A DNA stretch of 64,000 nt from the NCBI GenBank assembly GCA_002842205.1, contig PHCI01000003.1, forward strand, positions 62,001 to 126,000. Direction: 5' to 3'. Numbering within the stretch: the stretch's first letter is position 1; each line of letters begins with the position of its first letter. The stretch is from Betaproteobacteria bacterium HGW-Betaproteobacteria-3. GTDB lineage: Bacteria; Pseudomonadota; Gammaproteobacteria; Burkholderiales; Burkholderiaceae_C. Made by a program: the position numbers and the translations under genes. Positions 1-12,091 of this stretch are shown here, in pieces. The notes beneath the pieces are model-generated. The model ran no database searches, was not told the origin of the DNA, and saw only the letters and a program-made list of their open reading frames with translations.

Positions 1-1310
1 TTGAGCTCGTGCTCGCGCCCCGGCGCGCCGCTGGCGGCAAACACGAAGGTGGGGCGGTGGTATTGGTCCTTGAGGCGTGAGGCCACGATGCCGACCACGC
101 CCTCGTGAAAGTCGGGGCCGAACACGCAGATGGCCGGGGGCGCGGTTCCCGCAGCGGCCTCGCTCTCGTCGAACAGCGACGCGGCGATCCGCAGCGCCTG
201 CTCGCGCATCTCGCCTTCGATCTCGCGGCGCTCGCGGTTGATGCCGTCCAGCGTGCGCGCCAGCTCATCGGCGCGGGCCGGGTCGTCGGTCAGCAGGCAT
301 TCGATGCCCAGCGTCATGTCCGACAGCCGCCCAGCCGCGTTGATGCGCGGGCCCAGCGCAAAGCCGAAGTCGAAGGTGGTGGCCACGCGGGCATCGCGCC
401 CGGCGGCGTTGAACAGCGCGGCCATGCCCGGCGGCAAGGCGCCTGCACGCACGCGCTTCAGGCCCTGCGCGACCAGGCGGCGGTTGTTGGCGTCGAGTCT
501 GACCACGTCGGCCACCGTGCCCAGCGCCACCAGGGGCAGCAGGGTGTCGAGCTTGGGTTGGGGTTTCAAGGCCCCGGCAGGGGCTACTGCGCGGGCGGCG
601 CGACCCTCCGGGAGGACGCGCGTGTCTTGGGGCGGCCCGGCGACGCTCGGCGTATCGAACGCGCCGCGCCGCCGCAGCTCGGCCCGCAGCGCCAGCAGCA
701 CGTAAAACATCACACCCACGCCGGCGATGTGCTTGCTCTCGAACGGGCAGCCGGGCTGGTTGGGGTTGACGATCACATCCGCCACGGGAAGCTGAACCGC
801 GCCCCCGCCAGGCGCGGCGGCGGGCAGGTGGTGGTCGGTGACCAGCGTCTGCAGGCCCAGCGCGCGGGCGGTGGCGATGCCTTCGAAGCTGGCGATGCCG
901 TTGTCCACCGTGATCAGCACGTCGGCACCGCTGTCCCTGACGCGCTGGGCGATGGGCGGCGTGAGGCCATAGCCGTCGACCACGCGGTCGGGCACGAGGT
1001 AGCCCACCTGCTGCGCCCCCAGCATGCGCAGGCCGCGCACACCCAGCGCGCAGGCGGTGGCGCCGTCGCAGTCGTAATCGGCCACGATGCACAGTTTTTG
1101 GCCCGCGGCGATGGCGTCGGCCAGCAGCACGGCGGCCTCGGCCGCACCTTTCATCGTGGCGGGCGGCAGCAGGCGGGCCAGCGCGTCGTCGAGTTCGTCT
1201 TTGGACTGCACGCCGCGCCCCGCGTACAGGCGCGCCAGCAAGGGGTGGACGCCCGCCTGCTCCAGCGCCCAGACCGTGCGTGGCGGCACATCTCTTACTA
1301 CCAGTTTCAT
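1..1310 (-). CDS. recJ: Single-stranded-DNA-specific exonuclease RecJ (N-terminal 436 residues, cut by window edge)
   Basis: 5'-to-3' single-strand exonuclease used in recombination and mismatch or base-excision repair. The DHH-family motifs are visible: DYDCDG at residues 78-83, VDNG near 135, DHH at 159-161 and GPRINAAGR near 320. RecJ is usually about 570 residues, so roughly 135 C-terminal residues lie left of base 1. The start ATG overlaps the stop region of the upstream same-strand gene by 4 bases, suggesting translational coupling. Residues about 221-250, rich in Ala, Pro, Gly and Arg, interrupt an otherwise conserved stretch between MFYVLLALRAELRRRGAFDT and QPKLDTLLPLVALGTVADVV. They are encoded by a GC-rich hairpin repeat (bases 591-651), so they look like a tolerated in-frame insertion. 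Function is sure; the origin of the insertion is inferred. Confidence 0.95.
   Translation of the reverse strand, partial: MKLVVRDVPPRTVWALEQAGVHPLLARLYAGRGVQSKDELDDALARLLPPATMKGAAEAAVLLADAIAAGQKLCIVADYDCDGATACALGVRGLRMLGAQQVGYLVPDRVVDGYGLTPPIAQRVRDSGADVLITVDNGIASFEGIATARALGLQTLVTDHHLPAAAPGGGAVQLPVADVIVNPNQPGCPFESKHIAGVGVMFYVLLALRAELRRRGAFDTPSVAGPPQDTRVLPEGRAARAVAPAGALKPQPKLDTLLPLVALGTVADVVRLDANNRRLVAQGLKRVRAGALPPGMAALFNAAGRDARVATTFDFGFALGPRINAAGRLSDMTLGIECLLTDDPARADELARTLDGINRERREIEGEMREQALRIAASLFDESEAAAGTAPPAICVFGPDFHEGVVGIVASRLKDQYHRPTFVFAASGAPGREHEL
591..651 (+). repeat. GC-rich hairpin repeat inserted in frame in recJ
   Basis: Contains a CCTCC/GGAGG hairpin, a ten-base spacer, then CTTGGGGCGGCCCGGCG at 626-642. 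The same 17 bases occur at 3887-3903 in lolD, and the hairpin-spacer-box layout matches the copy at 13151-13222. It runs antisense to recJ and keeps the reading frame open. It is more diverged than the lolD and 13.2-kb copies, so exact borders are uncertain. Confidence 0.65.
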
Positions 1311-2344
1311 AGCAAACTTAATATATCTGACGGGGGCTTAGTGCCAAAAAAGCTTGAAATCTTCTGAAAAATGCTGCGTGGGCCCACTTCCAGTGTGAGC
1401 GCCGAGTGTTCGCCGCACAGCACCAGCCGCGCACGGCCGGTGCGCTGCAGCGTGGCCCACAAGGCCGCGACCTCGGTGGCGTCCAGCGCGGTCCAGGCGT
1501 GGGCCCAGGCGGCGCCGTCGCGCTGCAGCGCGGCGGGCGCCAGCTCGCGCACCACCCGAACCTGGGCGGGCCACGAAGGGCGCACCGGCAGCGACGCGGC
1601 CAGGGCCCCGGTGCCGCTGACCCAGAACGAATTCACAGGCGGCAGCCCGCGCTGCGCCCGTGCGTCGTTGACCGGGTGGGTGTAGAGCAGCATCTGCATC
1701 TCGCTTTGCAGGCGGCGCAGCAGGGCGGCCTGCGGCGCGCGCGGCATCCAGGCGTCCACTTCGCGGCCGGCCACGCGGTCCAGCGAGGCGGTGGCCAGGC
1801 CGGCAAACACCGCTCCCCGGGCCAGCCAGCGCCCGGGGGTGTCGTCGTGCAGGGCAATGCCGTCTTCGGCAAACCAGGGCTGCAGGGCGGCCAGCAGGGT
1901 GCGCGAATCGGCCTCGTCCAGCGCCAGCCCGGCCGGGTCGGCCAGCGTCATGCGGTCGATGCCCACCTGCCAGTGGCACGGCGTGATCCAGGCCCAGGCG
2001 TCGTCGGGCGGGGTGGCGGTGGCGGTGGCGGTGGCGGTGGCGGCGTGATGGGCCGCGCCGCCCTCCTGCGCCGTCAGTCCGGCGTGGTGCTGCGCGACCT
2101 GCCAGGCGGCCCAGGGGATCTTGCCGTCGTCTGCGGCCATGCCCAGGCAATGCGCCAGCACCCGTTCGTGCGGCGGTGACAGGCTGGTGGCGTCGCCGTT
2201 GTCGCGCCGGGTGGGGGTCATGTGCGCGAGCAGGCGCGCGAGGTGGGGCAGCGCCAGCGCCTGCAGCGCCGCCTGCATGTGCTCGTCGCTGCAGGCGGCA
2301 AACGGAATCACCAGGGTGGCGGGTTCAGGCAGTGGGCCGGTCAT
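1307..2344 (-). CDS. Uncharacterised protein of the recJ neighbourhood (COG4255-like)
   Basis: Soluble 345-residue protein with no signal peptide or membrane segment. It resembles the betaproteobacterial proteins found next to recJ that are often loosely labelled phosphoglycerate mutase; I see no phosphatase motif that would justify that name. The conserved-looking parts are an N-terminal IPFA segment, the central WITPCHWQVG segment and the VNSFWVSGTG segment. An Ala-Thr run in the middle is encoded by five copies of a GGTGGC hexamer (plus strand). The last dozen residues, GTKPPSDILSLL, are encoded by the dispersed AT-containing repeat at 1310-1357, so the C-terminus has been remodelled. It overlaps recJ by 4 bases. 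Function unknown. Confidence 0.75.
   Translation of the reverse strand: MTGPLPEPATLVIPFAACSDEHMQAALQALALPHLARLLAHMTPTRRDNGDATSLSPPHERVLAHCLGMAADDGKIPWAAWQVAQHHAGLTAQEGGAAHHAATATATATATPPDDAWAWITPCHWQVGIDRMTLADPAGLALDEADSRTLLAALQPWFAEDGIALHDDTPGRWLARGAVFAGLATASLDRVAGREVDAWMPRAPQAALLRRLQSEMQMLLYTHPVNDARAQRGLPPVNSFWVSGTGALAASLPVRPSWPAQVRVVRELAPAALQRDGAAWAHAWTALDATEVAALWATLQRTGRARLVLCGEHSALTLEVGPRSIFQKISSFFGTKPPSDILSLL
1310..1357 (+). repeat. Dispersed AT-containing repeat, copy 1
   Basis: Matches the boxes TAGCAAACT, GACGGGGGC and GTGCCA, in order, shared with copies at 45360, 52506 and 62052. It provides the C-terminal codons and stop of the 1307-2344 gene and abuts the recJ start codon. I do not recognise it as a named repeat family. 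Confidence 0.8.
2012..2041. repeat. GGTGGC hexanucleotide microsatellite, five copies
   Basis: Five perfect GGTGGC units inside the 1307-2344 gene, encoding an alternating Ala-Thr run. Unit gain or loss would keep the frame and only change the length of the run. Confidence 0.9.
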
Positions 2345-2410
2345 GGGGCTATTGTCCGGGATGCCACAATCACGTCCACTTTCATATCAGGCCTCATTCC
2401 CCGACCCCGC

Positions 2411-3659
2411 ATGCAACTGCCCTATGAACTGATGCTGGGCTGGCGCTACACCCGCGCTGGCCGCGCCACCCGCCGCAACGGCTTCATCTCGTTCATCTCG
2501 GGCGTGTCGATGCTGGGCATCGCGCTGGGGGTGGCGGCGCTGATCATCGTGCTGTCGGTCATGAACGGTTTTCAGAAAGAGGTGCGCGACCGCATGCTGG
2601 GGGTGGTCTCGCACATCGAGATCTTTGCGCCCGGCGGCAATGCGCTGCCCGACCTCAACCGCACGCTGGCCGAGGTGCGCGCGCATCCGCAGGTGGTGGG
2701 CGCCGCGCCGTTCATCGCCTCGCAAGCCCTGCTGGCGCGCGGCGAGGACATGAAGGGCGCGATCGTGCGTGGCATTGAGCCCGCGCTGGAGCCCGAGGTG
2801 ACCGACCTCGTCGTGGGATTGAAGAACAGCGGCCTGGCGCGGCTGGTGCCCGGCCAGTTTGGCGTCATTCTGGGCGGCGAGCTCGCGCAGTCGCTGGGCG
2901 TGCGCGAGGGCGACGTGGTGACGCTGATCGCGCCCAGCGGCCAGGTGACACCGGCCGGCGTGGTGCCGCGGCTCAAGCAGATGACGGTGGTGGGCACGTT
3001 TGATTCCGGGCACTATGAATACGACTCGGCGCTGGTGCTCATGCACGAGGCCGACGCCGCCCGCATCTTCCGCCTGGAAGGGCCGACCGGCATTCGCCTC
3101 AAGCTCAAGGATTTGCACCAGGCGCGCAAGGTGGCGTCCGAACTGGCGCAAACACTCACGGGTGATCTGCTGATCCGCGACTGGACGCGCCAGAACAAGA
3201 CCTGGTTTTCGGCCGTGGAGCTTGAGAAACGCATGATGTTCATCATCCTCACGCTGATCGTGGCGGTGGCCGCGTTCAACCTGGTGAGCACGCTGGTGAT
3301 GACGGTGACCGACAAGCGCGCCGACATCGCCATCCTGCGCACGCTGGGCGCCAGCCCCCAAAGCATCATGGGCGTTTTCATGGTGCAGGGCGCGATGGTG
3401 GGCGTGATCGGCACCTTGGCCGGGCTGCTGCTGGGCCTGGGCGTGGCGTTCAACATCGACGTGATCGTGCCCGCGCTGGAGCGGCTGTTCCATGCCAGCT
3501 TTCTGCCCAAGGACATCTACCTCATCAGCCGCATGCCCAGTGACCCGCAAAGCGCCGACATCATGCCCATCGCCGTCATCTCGCTGGTGCTGTCGTTTCT
3601 GGCCACCCTGTATCCGAGCTGGCGCGCCAGCCGCGTCAATCCGGCGGAGGCGCTTAGAT

Positions 3660-3667
<8 letters not shown>
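2411..3667 (+). CDS. lolC: Lipoprotein-releasing ABC transporter permease LolC/LolE family
   Basis: Inner-membrane permease that works with LolD to pull outer-membrane lipoproteins from the inner membrane and pass them to LolA. The 418-residue length fits the family. It has the LolC/E N-terminus ([15 protein letters not shown]), a first membrane helix near residues 25-50, a large periplasmic domain, and three C-terminal helices in the FtsX/MacB permease domain. The ATG at 2411 was chosen because conserved residues begin there; the frame is open further upstream but runs into the neighbouring gene. It overlaps lolD by 8 bases. Only one LolC/E-type gene is present, so the transporter may use a homodimer, as described for single-permease (LolF-type) systems. 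Confidence 0.93.
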
Positions 3668-4637
<970 letters not shown>

Positions 4638-4647
4638 ACCCGTGGCC

Positions 4648-6105
4648 TCAGGGCCAGGGCATCGTGAAGGTTTTGCCGTTGCAAAACGACTTCATGGCCT
4701 CCTGCACGCCTTCCTTGTATCCCAGGCCTGAGTCCTTGATGCCGCCAAATGGCGTGAGTTCAATGCGGTAGCCGGGTACTTCCCACATGTTGACCGTGCC
4801 GACTTTCAGCTCCGTGGCAAAGCGCATGGCGTCGTCCATGCGGTTGGTGCAGATGCCCGACGACAGGCCAAATGCCGTGCCATTGGAAATGGCAATGGCC
4901 TCATCAATGTTGGCAAAGGTGATGATGGGCGATACCGGGCCGAAAGTTTCTTCACGCACCAGCGTCATCTCAGGGCGCACCTTGTCCAGCACCGTGGGGG
5001 CGTACAGCGCGCCGTCGCGCTGGTTGCCAGTGAGAAGCCGCGCGCCCTGGGCCATGGCTTCATTGACGCGCGACTCAAACAGGCGGGCGGCTTCCTCGTC
5101 GATCACAGTGCCCATGTCGTTGCCCGGGTCCATGGGGTCACCGTGGTGCCAGCGCTGCGTCTTTTGCAACACCAGCTCGGTGAAGTCGGCGGCCGCCGCC
5201 TGGTGCACCAGCATGCGCTTGACGGCGGTGCAGCGCTGGCCTGAATTCTTGTAGCTGCCCTGCACTGCCAGGTCGCTGGCCTTGTCCAGGTCAGCGTCGT
5301 CCATGACGATCAGCGGATCGTTGCCGCCCAGCTCCAGCACGATGCGGCGGTAGCCCGCCTTGGCCGCGATGTATTTGCCGATGGACACGCCGCCGGTGAA
5401 GGTGATGAGGTCCACATGCTCGTTGGTCAGCATCTCGTCCGCAATCTCGCGCGGGTCGCCGGTGACGACCTGGAACATGGCGGGCGGCAGGCCTGCCTCG
5501 TAGAGGATGTCGGCCAGAAACAGGGCCGAGAGCGGCACTTTCTCGGACGGCTTGAGCACCATGCGGTTGTTGGTGGCAATGCTGGGCACCACCTTGTGTG
5601 CCACCTGGTTCATGGGATGGTTGAACGGCGTGATGGCGGTGATCACCCCCAGCAGCGGCTCGCGCGTGGTGATGACCTTGCGCTTTTTGCCGTGTGGCGT
5701 CAGGTCGCACGAGAACACCTGCCCGTCGTCGCGCAGCGCCTCGTTGGCGCCAAACACCAGTACGTCGGCAACACGGCCGATTTCATACATCGAGTCCGTT
5801 TTGCAAAGGCCCGACTCGAGCGTGATCAGGGTGGAAGCCTCATCGGCGCGCGCGCGCAGCAGCGCCGATGCGCGGTTCAGGATGCTGGAGCGCTCATAGC
5901 GCGACAGGGTGGGCCGGCAGGCGTGGGCGATGCGGTAGGCGTTGCGCACATCATCCAGAGTGGCCAGCGGCACGGTGCCTACGCGCTCGCCGTTGAAAGG
6001 GTTGTGCACGTCCAGGGTGCGTTCGCGCAACACGCGCTCGCCGCCGATGCGAAGGGCTTCAGTACGAAACAGCGCGCTGTCTTTCAAAGGGGGGTTGGTG
6101 GTCAT
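4648..6105 (-). CDS. phnY: Phosphonoacetaldehyde dehydrogenase
   Basis: NAD(P)-dependent aldehyde dehydrogenase that oxidises phosphonoacetaldehyde to phosphonoacetate, the substrate of PhnA. The 485-residue protein has the ALDH catalytic Glu at about 258 (VLELGGND) and nucleophile Cys at about 292 (NSGQRCTAVKR), plus the TFTGG cofactor loop near 236. The substrate is assigned mainly from context: it is the last gene of the phnD-C-E-A operon. Its ATG overlaps the stop of the upstream alcohol dehydrogenase gene by 4 bases. A non-phosphonate aldehyde substrate cannot be excluded from sequence alone. Confidence 0.9.
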   Translation of the reverse strand: MTTNPPLKDSALFRTEALRIGGERVLRERTLDVHNPFNGERVGTVPLATLDDVRNAYRIAHACRPTLSRYERSSILNRASALLRARADEASTLITLESGLCKTDSMYEIGRVADVLVFGANEALRDDGQVFSCDLTPHGKKRKVITTREPLLGVITAITPFNHPMNQVAHKVVPSIATNNRMVLKPSEKVPLSALFLADILYEAGLPPAMFQVVTGDPREIADEMLTNEHVDLITFTGGVSIGKYIAAKAGYRRIVLELGGNDPLIVMDDADLDKASDLAVQGSYKNSGQRCTAVKRMLVHQAAAADFTELVLQKTQRWHHGDPMDPGNDMGTVIDEEAARLFESRVNEAMAQGARLLTGNQRDGALYAPTVLDKVRPEMTLVREETFGPVSPIITFANIDEAIAISNGTAFGLSSGICTNRMDDAMRFATELKVGTVNMWEVPGYRIELTPFGGIKDSGLGYKEGVQEAMKSFCNGKTFTMPWP

Positions 6106-7205
6106 GCTGTGGTTTCCGCAGTGGCGGCTCCGATGAAGTTCTTGCCGCGCGCGCCGTCCTGGGCGTGCAGCACCATTTGCTCGGCCTCGTCCTCGCTTAC
6201 TCCATAGTCAGAGAAGCGGGTCTTGACGCCCAGACTCTCGATGAAGGCAGCCAGATGGGCCGGGGCGGTGGCCAGCGGCACGCCGATGGCCTGCTCCAGC
6301 ACCCGGTCGCGGTCGGCCCGCTTGCCGATGGCGCGTTCCAGCACCATGGGTAACGGGAACGAGCAGGCAATACCATGAGGCAGCCCGTAGCGCAGCGTCA
6401 TCTCGTAGGAAATCGAATGGGCCAGCGCCGTCTTGGTGTTGGAAAAAGCCATGCCGGCCTTGAGCGCGGCCAGTGCCATGCGCCCGCGCAGTTCCAAGCA
6501 GTCGAGCTGCTGCATGAGCCGTGGCAGCACCTCCAGGATGTCGCGCACCGCAGCCACTGCGAAGGTGTCCGACACCGGGTTTGCATTGACGTTCCAGATC
6601 GACTCCAGTGCATGCGACAGCGCGTCCAGCCCGCTTTGCACGGTGACGGAGGCTGGCAGTGACAGCATCAACTCCGGGTCGATGATGGCGTGTGTCGGCC
6701 AGGTCTGGGGCAAGTGAAGCGAGTATTTCTTTTGCCGCACGCGGTCCCAGATGGTGGCCCAGGGCGTGACCTCGCTGCCGGTGCCGGCGGTGGTGGGCAC
6801 AGCGATCAGCGTCTTGAACCGGGTGGGCGCGAATTGCGATTGGCCAGACAGGCCCGCCAGCAGGTCGTCGAAGCGGTTCAGCTCGTTGCCGACGATCAGC
6901 GCCTTGGCCGTATCGATGGCGCTGCCGCCGCCGACGGCAATCACCACCTCGGTGTCGGCCTCTTCGCGCCAAAAGGCCTCCCAGGTGCCGGCCAGTTCTG
7001 CCACGTCAGGGTTGGGGGTCACCTGATCAATCACTTGGGTCAACTGGGAGCCCAGCACGCTCTGCAGCTGTGCCACGATACCGAGCGCGCGCGCTTCGGG
7101 GAATGTGACCAGGGCGGCCTTGCGGCCGCGCAGCAGGCCGGGCAGGGACAACAGGGCTCCAGCCCCTTGCACGATCTGCACCGGGTTGTAGTAGTGAGTG
7201 GTCAT
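6102..7205 (-). CDS. Phosphonate-associated iron-containing alcohol dehydrogenase
   Basis: Group III metal-dependent alcohol dehydrogenase of the type repeatedly found in phosphonate catabolic clusters. The 367-residue protein shows the cofactor loop VGGGSAIDTAK near residue 91 and likely metal ligands Asp194, His198, His263 and His277. It lies between phnA and phnY and overlaps phnY by 4 bases. It could oxidise 2-hydroxyethylphosphonate to phosphonoacetaldehyde, or run the reverse reaction. With no AEP transaminase in the cluster, the oxidative role would supply PhnY. The direction is my inference. Confidence 0.85.
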   Translation of the reverse strand: MTTHYYNPVQIVQGAGALLSLPGLLRGRKAALVTFPEARALGIVAQLQSVLGSQLTQVIDQVTPNPDVAELAGTWEAFWREEADTEVVIAVGGGSAIDTAKALIVGNELNRFDDLLAGLSGQSQFAPTRFKTLIAVPTTAGTGSEVTPWATIWDRVRQKKYSLHLPQTWPTHAIIDPELMLSLPASVTVQSGLDALSHALESIWNVNANPVSDTFAVAAVRDILEVLPRLMQQLDCLELRGRMALAALKAGMAFSNTKTALAHSISYEMTLRYGLPHGIACSFPLPMVLERAIGKRADRDRVLEQAIGVPLATAPAHLAAFIESLGVKTRFSDYGVSEDEAEQMVLHAQDGARGKNFIGAATAETTA

Positions 7206-7211
7206 GATGTC

Positions 7212-9270
<2,059 letters not shown>

Positions 9271-9274
<4 letters not shown>

Positions 9275-10107
9275 GATTTCTCCAGGGCCAGCTGATGCAC
9301 CGGCGCAGTGGTAACTGCGGATTGCGCAGGGGTTGGTGAGTCCGTTTCGGCTGCAGCCGGAGGTTCGTCGTGTTCCATGCCGCTGGGGTAGATGCGCTGC
9401 AGGGTCTCTTCGGTCAGATCGTCAGGCCCGCCTTCAAACACGATGCGCCCGTCGGCCACGCCGATGATCCGCTCGCCGAATTCGCGGGCGTAGTCCACCT
9501 GGTGCAGGTTGCAGATGACAGCAATGCCGGTGTCGCGGCTGGCCTGGCGCAGGTAGTTCAGCACGCTGCGCGAGGTCTTGGGGTCCAGGCTGGCGACGGG
9601 TTCGTCGGCCAGGATGACCTTGGGCTGCTGGGCCAGGGCCCGGGCAATGCCCACGCGCTGCTTCTGCCCGCCCGACAGGGTGTCGGTGCGCAGTCCGGCC
9701 TTGTGGTCCAGGCCCACGCGCCGCAGGCATTCGCGTGCGATGTCGATGTCCCGCGACGGAAAGAACTGGAACCACGACAGCACCGCCGGCATGGCGCTCA
9801 GGCGGCCTGTCAGAACGTTCTTCAGCACCGACAGGCGGGGCACCACGTTGTAGTGCTGGAAGATCATGGCCACGTCGCGGCGCACCCGGCGCAGCCCGAC
9901 GCGATCGCCACGCGAGACCACGCCGTTGACATGAATCTCGCCGGTGGTGGGCTCGGTCAGGTGGTTGATGCAACGCAGCAGCGTGGATTTGCCGGCGCCC
10001 GAGGCACCGAGGATCACGACGAACTCCCCCCGCGCCACATCCAGGTCGATGTGGTGCAGGGCTTCGAAGTCGCCGTAGCGCTTGGACAGGCCACGGATCT
10101 TGATCAT
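9271..10107 (-). CDS. phnC: Phosphonate ABC transporter ATP-binding protein PhnC
   Basis: ATPase of the phosphonate importer. Visible motifs are Walker A GASGAGKST (residues about 33-41), signature LSGGQKQRVGIARAL, Walker B ILADEPVASLD, and the LHQVD switch. At 278 residues it is slightly long, with a Pro/Ala/Thr-rich tail of about 35 residues after the ABC domain. It overlaps phnD and phnE by 4 bases on each side, so the three transport genes are tightly coupled. Confidence 0.95.
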
Positions 10108-10976
10108 TTCATTTTCTTCAGGTCAAGGTTGAGCACTTTCGCGGTGTCGCGAATCACGTCATAGGCCGCATCGTTGGTGGGGTGAAAGCCATTGAGCAGG
10201 CCCTGGTCTGACCAAGGGATGTCTTTGACCTGCAAAAAGGCGGCTTGCACGCGCTTCTTGAGGTCAGGGCTCAGGTCCTTGCGCCATACAGTGGGGGACT
10301 CGGGGATCGGGTCTGACTTCCAGACCACGTTGATGTCTTCGCGCTTGACGAGGCCCTTGGTGATGGCGGCTTCATAGATGCGGTCGGCAACCGCGGCGGC
10401 GTCCACCTTCTTGTTCTGCACGGCAATGGCGCTGGAATCGTGTGATCCCGAGAAGATCACGCGGCCAAAGTCCTTGTCCGGGTTGAACCCGGCCTTGAGC
10501 AGACCGGCCTTGGGGAACAGGTGGCCCGAGGTGGAACTGGGATCAACAAACGCGAAGGTCTTGCCCTTCAGATCGGCAACAGTCTTGATGCCAGTGTCCT
10601 TGTGGGCAATGATCTGGCTGTGATAGTAGGTGCGGCCTGCCTTTTTGGTCTCGGCCACGGCAAAGGCTTCGATGTCGGCCACGGTGGCGCCCAGCACATA
10701 CGAGAACGGGCCGAGGTAGGCGACGTCCAGCCGCTTGGAGCGCAGCGCCTCGATAACACCGTTGTAGTCGGCCGCAACAAAGGGCTTGACCGGCATGCCC
10801 AGCGCCTTGGACAACATGTCCATCATGGCCTGGCTGTTGGCAATCATGGCGCGGGAGTCTTCCGAAGGAATCAGTCCCACGGTAAGGACGCTTTGTGCCC
10901 TGGCGCCAAGGCCGAGAAAGGCCATCGGGGCGCCGATGGCGGCGGCTTGAAGCAGCGCGCGGCGTTTGATTTGCAT
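10104..10976 (-). CDS. phnD: Phosphonate ABC transporter substrate-binding protein PhnD
   Basis: Periplasmic binding protein that captures phosphonates for PhnCE. The 290-residue protein starts MQIKRRALLQAAAIG and continues into a hydrophobic core ending ARAQ; the paired arginines look like a Tat-type signal, although a Sec signal is possible. The mature part has the PhnD/phosphite-binding pattern, including SEDSRAM, YLGPFSYVLG and FVDPSSTSGHLFPK. The ATG at 10976 is preceded by AGGAGAC. A longer open frame upstream begins within the regulatory region and was rejected. It is the first gene of the leftward operon. Confidence 0.94.
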   Translation of the reverse strand: MQIKRRALLQAAAIGAPMAFLGLGARAQSVLTVGLIPSEDSRAMIANSQAMMDMLSKALGMPVKPFVAADYNGVIEALRSKRLDVAYLGPFSYVLGATVADIEAFAVAETKKAGRTYYHSQIIAHKDTGIKTVADLKGKTFAFVDPSSTSGHLFPKAGLLKAGFNPDKDFGRVIFSGSHDSSAIAVQNKKVDAAAVADRIYEAAITKGLVKREDINVVWKSDPIPESPTVWRKDLSPDLKKRVQAAFLQVKDIPWSDQGLLNGFHPTNDAAYDVIRDTAKVLNLDLKKMK

Positions 10977-11189
10977 ATTGTCTCCTGGGTAGGCGCCGGT
11001 CATTAATGGCCGACTTTGGTAGTTTGAAGTCCCGTGGTGCATGCAACCGGTGGTCTTCATGCACAGACAAATTTTTGTACCTGATCGATCATTTATCCAA
11101 TTCAAATTCTTATCGATATGTATTCAAAAAAACTATAATCTGTCCGGGATAGTACTTAGGGATTTGACGGCTTCCTGCCGCGTTTTGTC
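10977..11189. promoter_or_regulatory. Divergent control region between phnD operon and LysR gene
   Basis: A 213-base gap between divergent genes. Bases about 11060-11140 are clearly more AT-rich than their surroundings. The region includes the palindrome TGATCGATCA at 11082-11091 and TATAAT at 11134-11139 facing the LysR gene. LysR proteins usually bind such intergenic regions and control both directions; I could not settle on a single binding box. Confidence 0.7.
11134..11139 (+). promoter_or_regulatory. Candidate -10 box of the LysR gene
   Basis: Perfect TATAAT, 50 bases upstream of the LysR start. The -35 region about 17 bases earlier is poor (near TTATCG), as is common for LysR genes. 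Confidence 0.5.
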
Positions 11190-12074
11190 ATGCGCCTGAC
11201 ACAGCTTCGTTCCTTCTATGCAGTGGCCCGCATGGGCAGCTTTACCCGTGCGGCAGAAGACCTGCATGTGAGCCAGCCCACCATCACCACGCAGGTCAGG
11301 TTCCTTGAGGAGCGCTACAACGTCGAGCTCTTTCACCGCCGTGGCAAGCGCGTGACCCTCACGGTGCTGGGGGAGCAGCTGATGCAACTCGCGCAGCAGA
11401 TATTCAGCCTGGAGTCCGAAGCCGTGCTGCTGCTTGATGACGCAGGTGAGCTGCGCTCTGGCCACATGCGTGTGGCGGCTGTGGGGCCGTACCACGTGAC
11501 CAAGATGCTGGCCAATTTCAACCAGCAGTTTCCGGGCGTCAAGATGTCGGTCAGCACGGGCAACTCGCAGAACGTGCTGGACCGCCTGCTGGACTACCGC
11601 GCCGATGTGGGTGTGCTGGCCCAGCTGGTGCGAGACGACCGGTTCATCTCGGTGCCGTCAGCGCGCCACCCCGTGGTGATATTTACGCCCTTGACGCATC
11701 GTTTCGCGCGCCGACGCAGCATCCGCCTGGCCGAGCTCAATGGCGAGCGAATGATCATGCGTGAACAGGGCTCCACCACCCGCAAGGCGCTGGAGACCGC
11801 GCTGGAACGTGCCCGGGTCAAGCCGAAGGTGGTCATGGAGATTAGCAGCCGCGAGGTGATCCGCGAAGCCGTGGCCCAGGGTATTGGCCTGGCCGCTGTG
11901 TCAGAGGTTGAATATGTGCCCGGGCCAGGGCTGCACATGGTACGCATCAGTGATGCCGAGATCCACACCCACGCCCATGTGCTGTGCCTGGCCGAGCGGC
12001 GCGAGACGCGCATGATCCGGGTCTTTTTTGACACGGTGATCCCCGAGGCCGAGGAGCACCGCAAGGCCCGTTGA
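11190..12074 (+). CDS. LysR-family regulator of phosphonate catabolism
   Basis: Transcription factor of 294 residues. The N-terminal winged helix-turn-helix (about 1-60) shows the LysR pattern SFTRAAEDLHVSQPTITTQV. The remainder is a periplasmic-binding-like effector domain, including DVGVLAQLVRDDRF and the REAVAQGIGLAAVSE segment. It resembles the LysR subgroup associated with aminoethylphosphonate catabolism, and its divergent position beside phnD supports control of that operon. The ligand is unknown; phosphonoacetaldehyde or AEP would be reasonable guesses. Confidence 0.9.
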   Translation: MRLTQLRSFYAVARMGSFTRAAEDLHVSQPTITTQVRFLEERYNVELFHRRGKRVTLTVLGEQLMQLAQQIFSLESEAVLLLDDAGELRSGHMRVAAVGPYHVTKMLANFNQQFPGVKMSVSTGNSQNVLDRLLDYRADVGVLAQLVRDDRFISVPSARHPVVIFTPLTHRFARRRSIRLAELNGERMIMREQGSTTRKALETALERARVKPKVVMEISSREVIREAVAQGIGLAAVSEVEYVPGPGLHMVRISDAEIHTHAHVLCLAERRETRMIRVFFDTVIPEAEEHRKAR

Positions 12075-12091
12075 CGCTGACGCCCGTCGCT

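Noticed and set aside
105-1367. Long plus-strand open frame of 420 residues opposite recJ
   Set aside because: It is the antisense of recJ, with Gln/Arg/Gly/His-rich composition typical of high-GC shadow frames and no recognisable domain.
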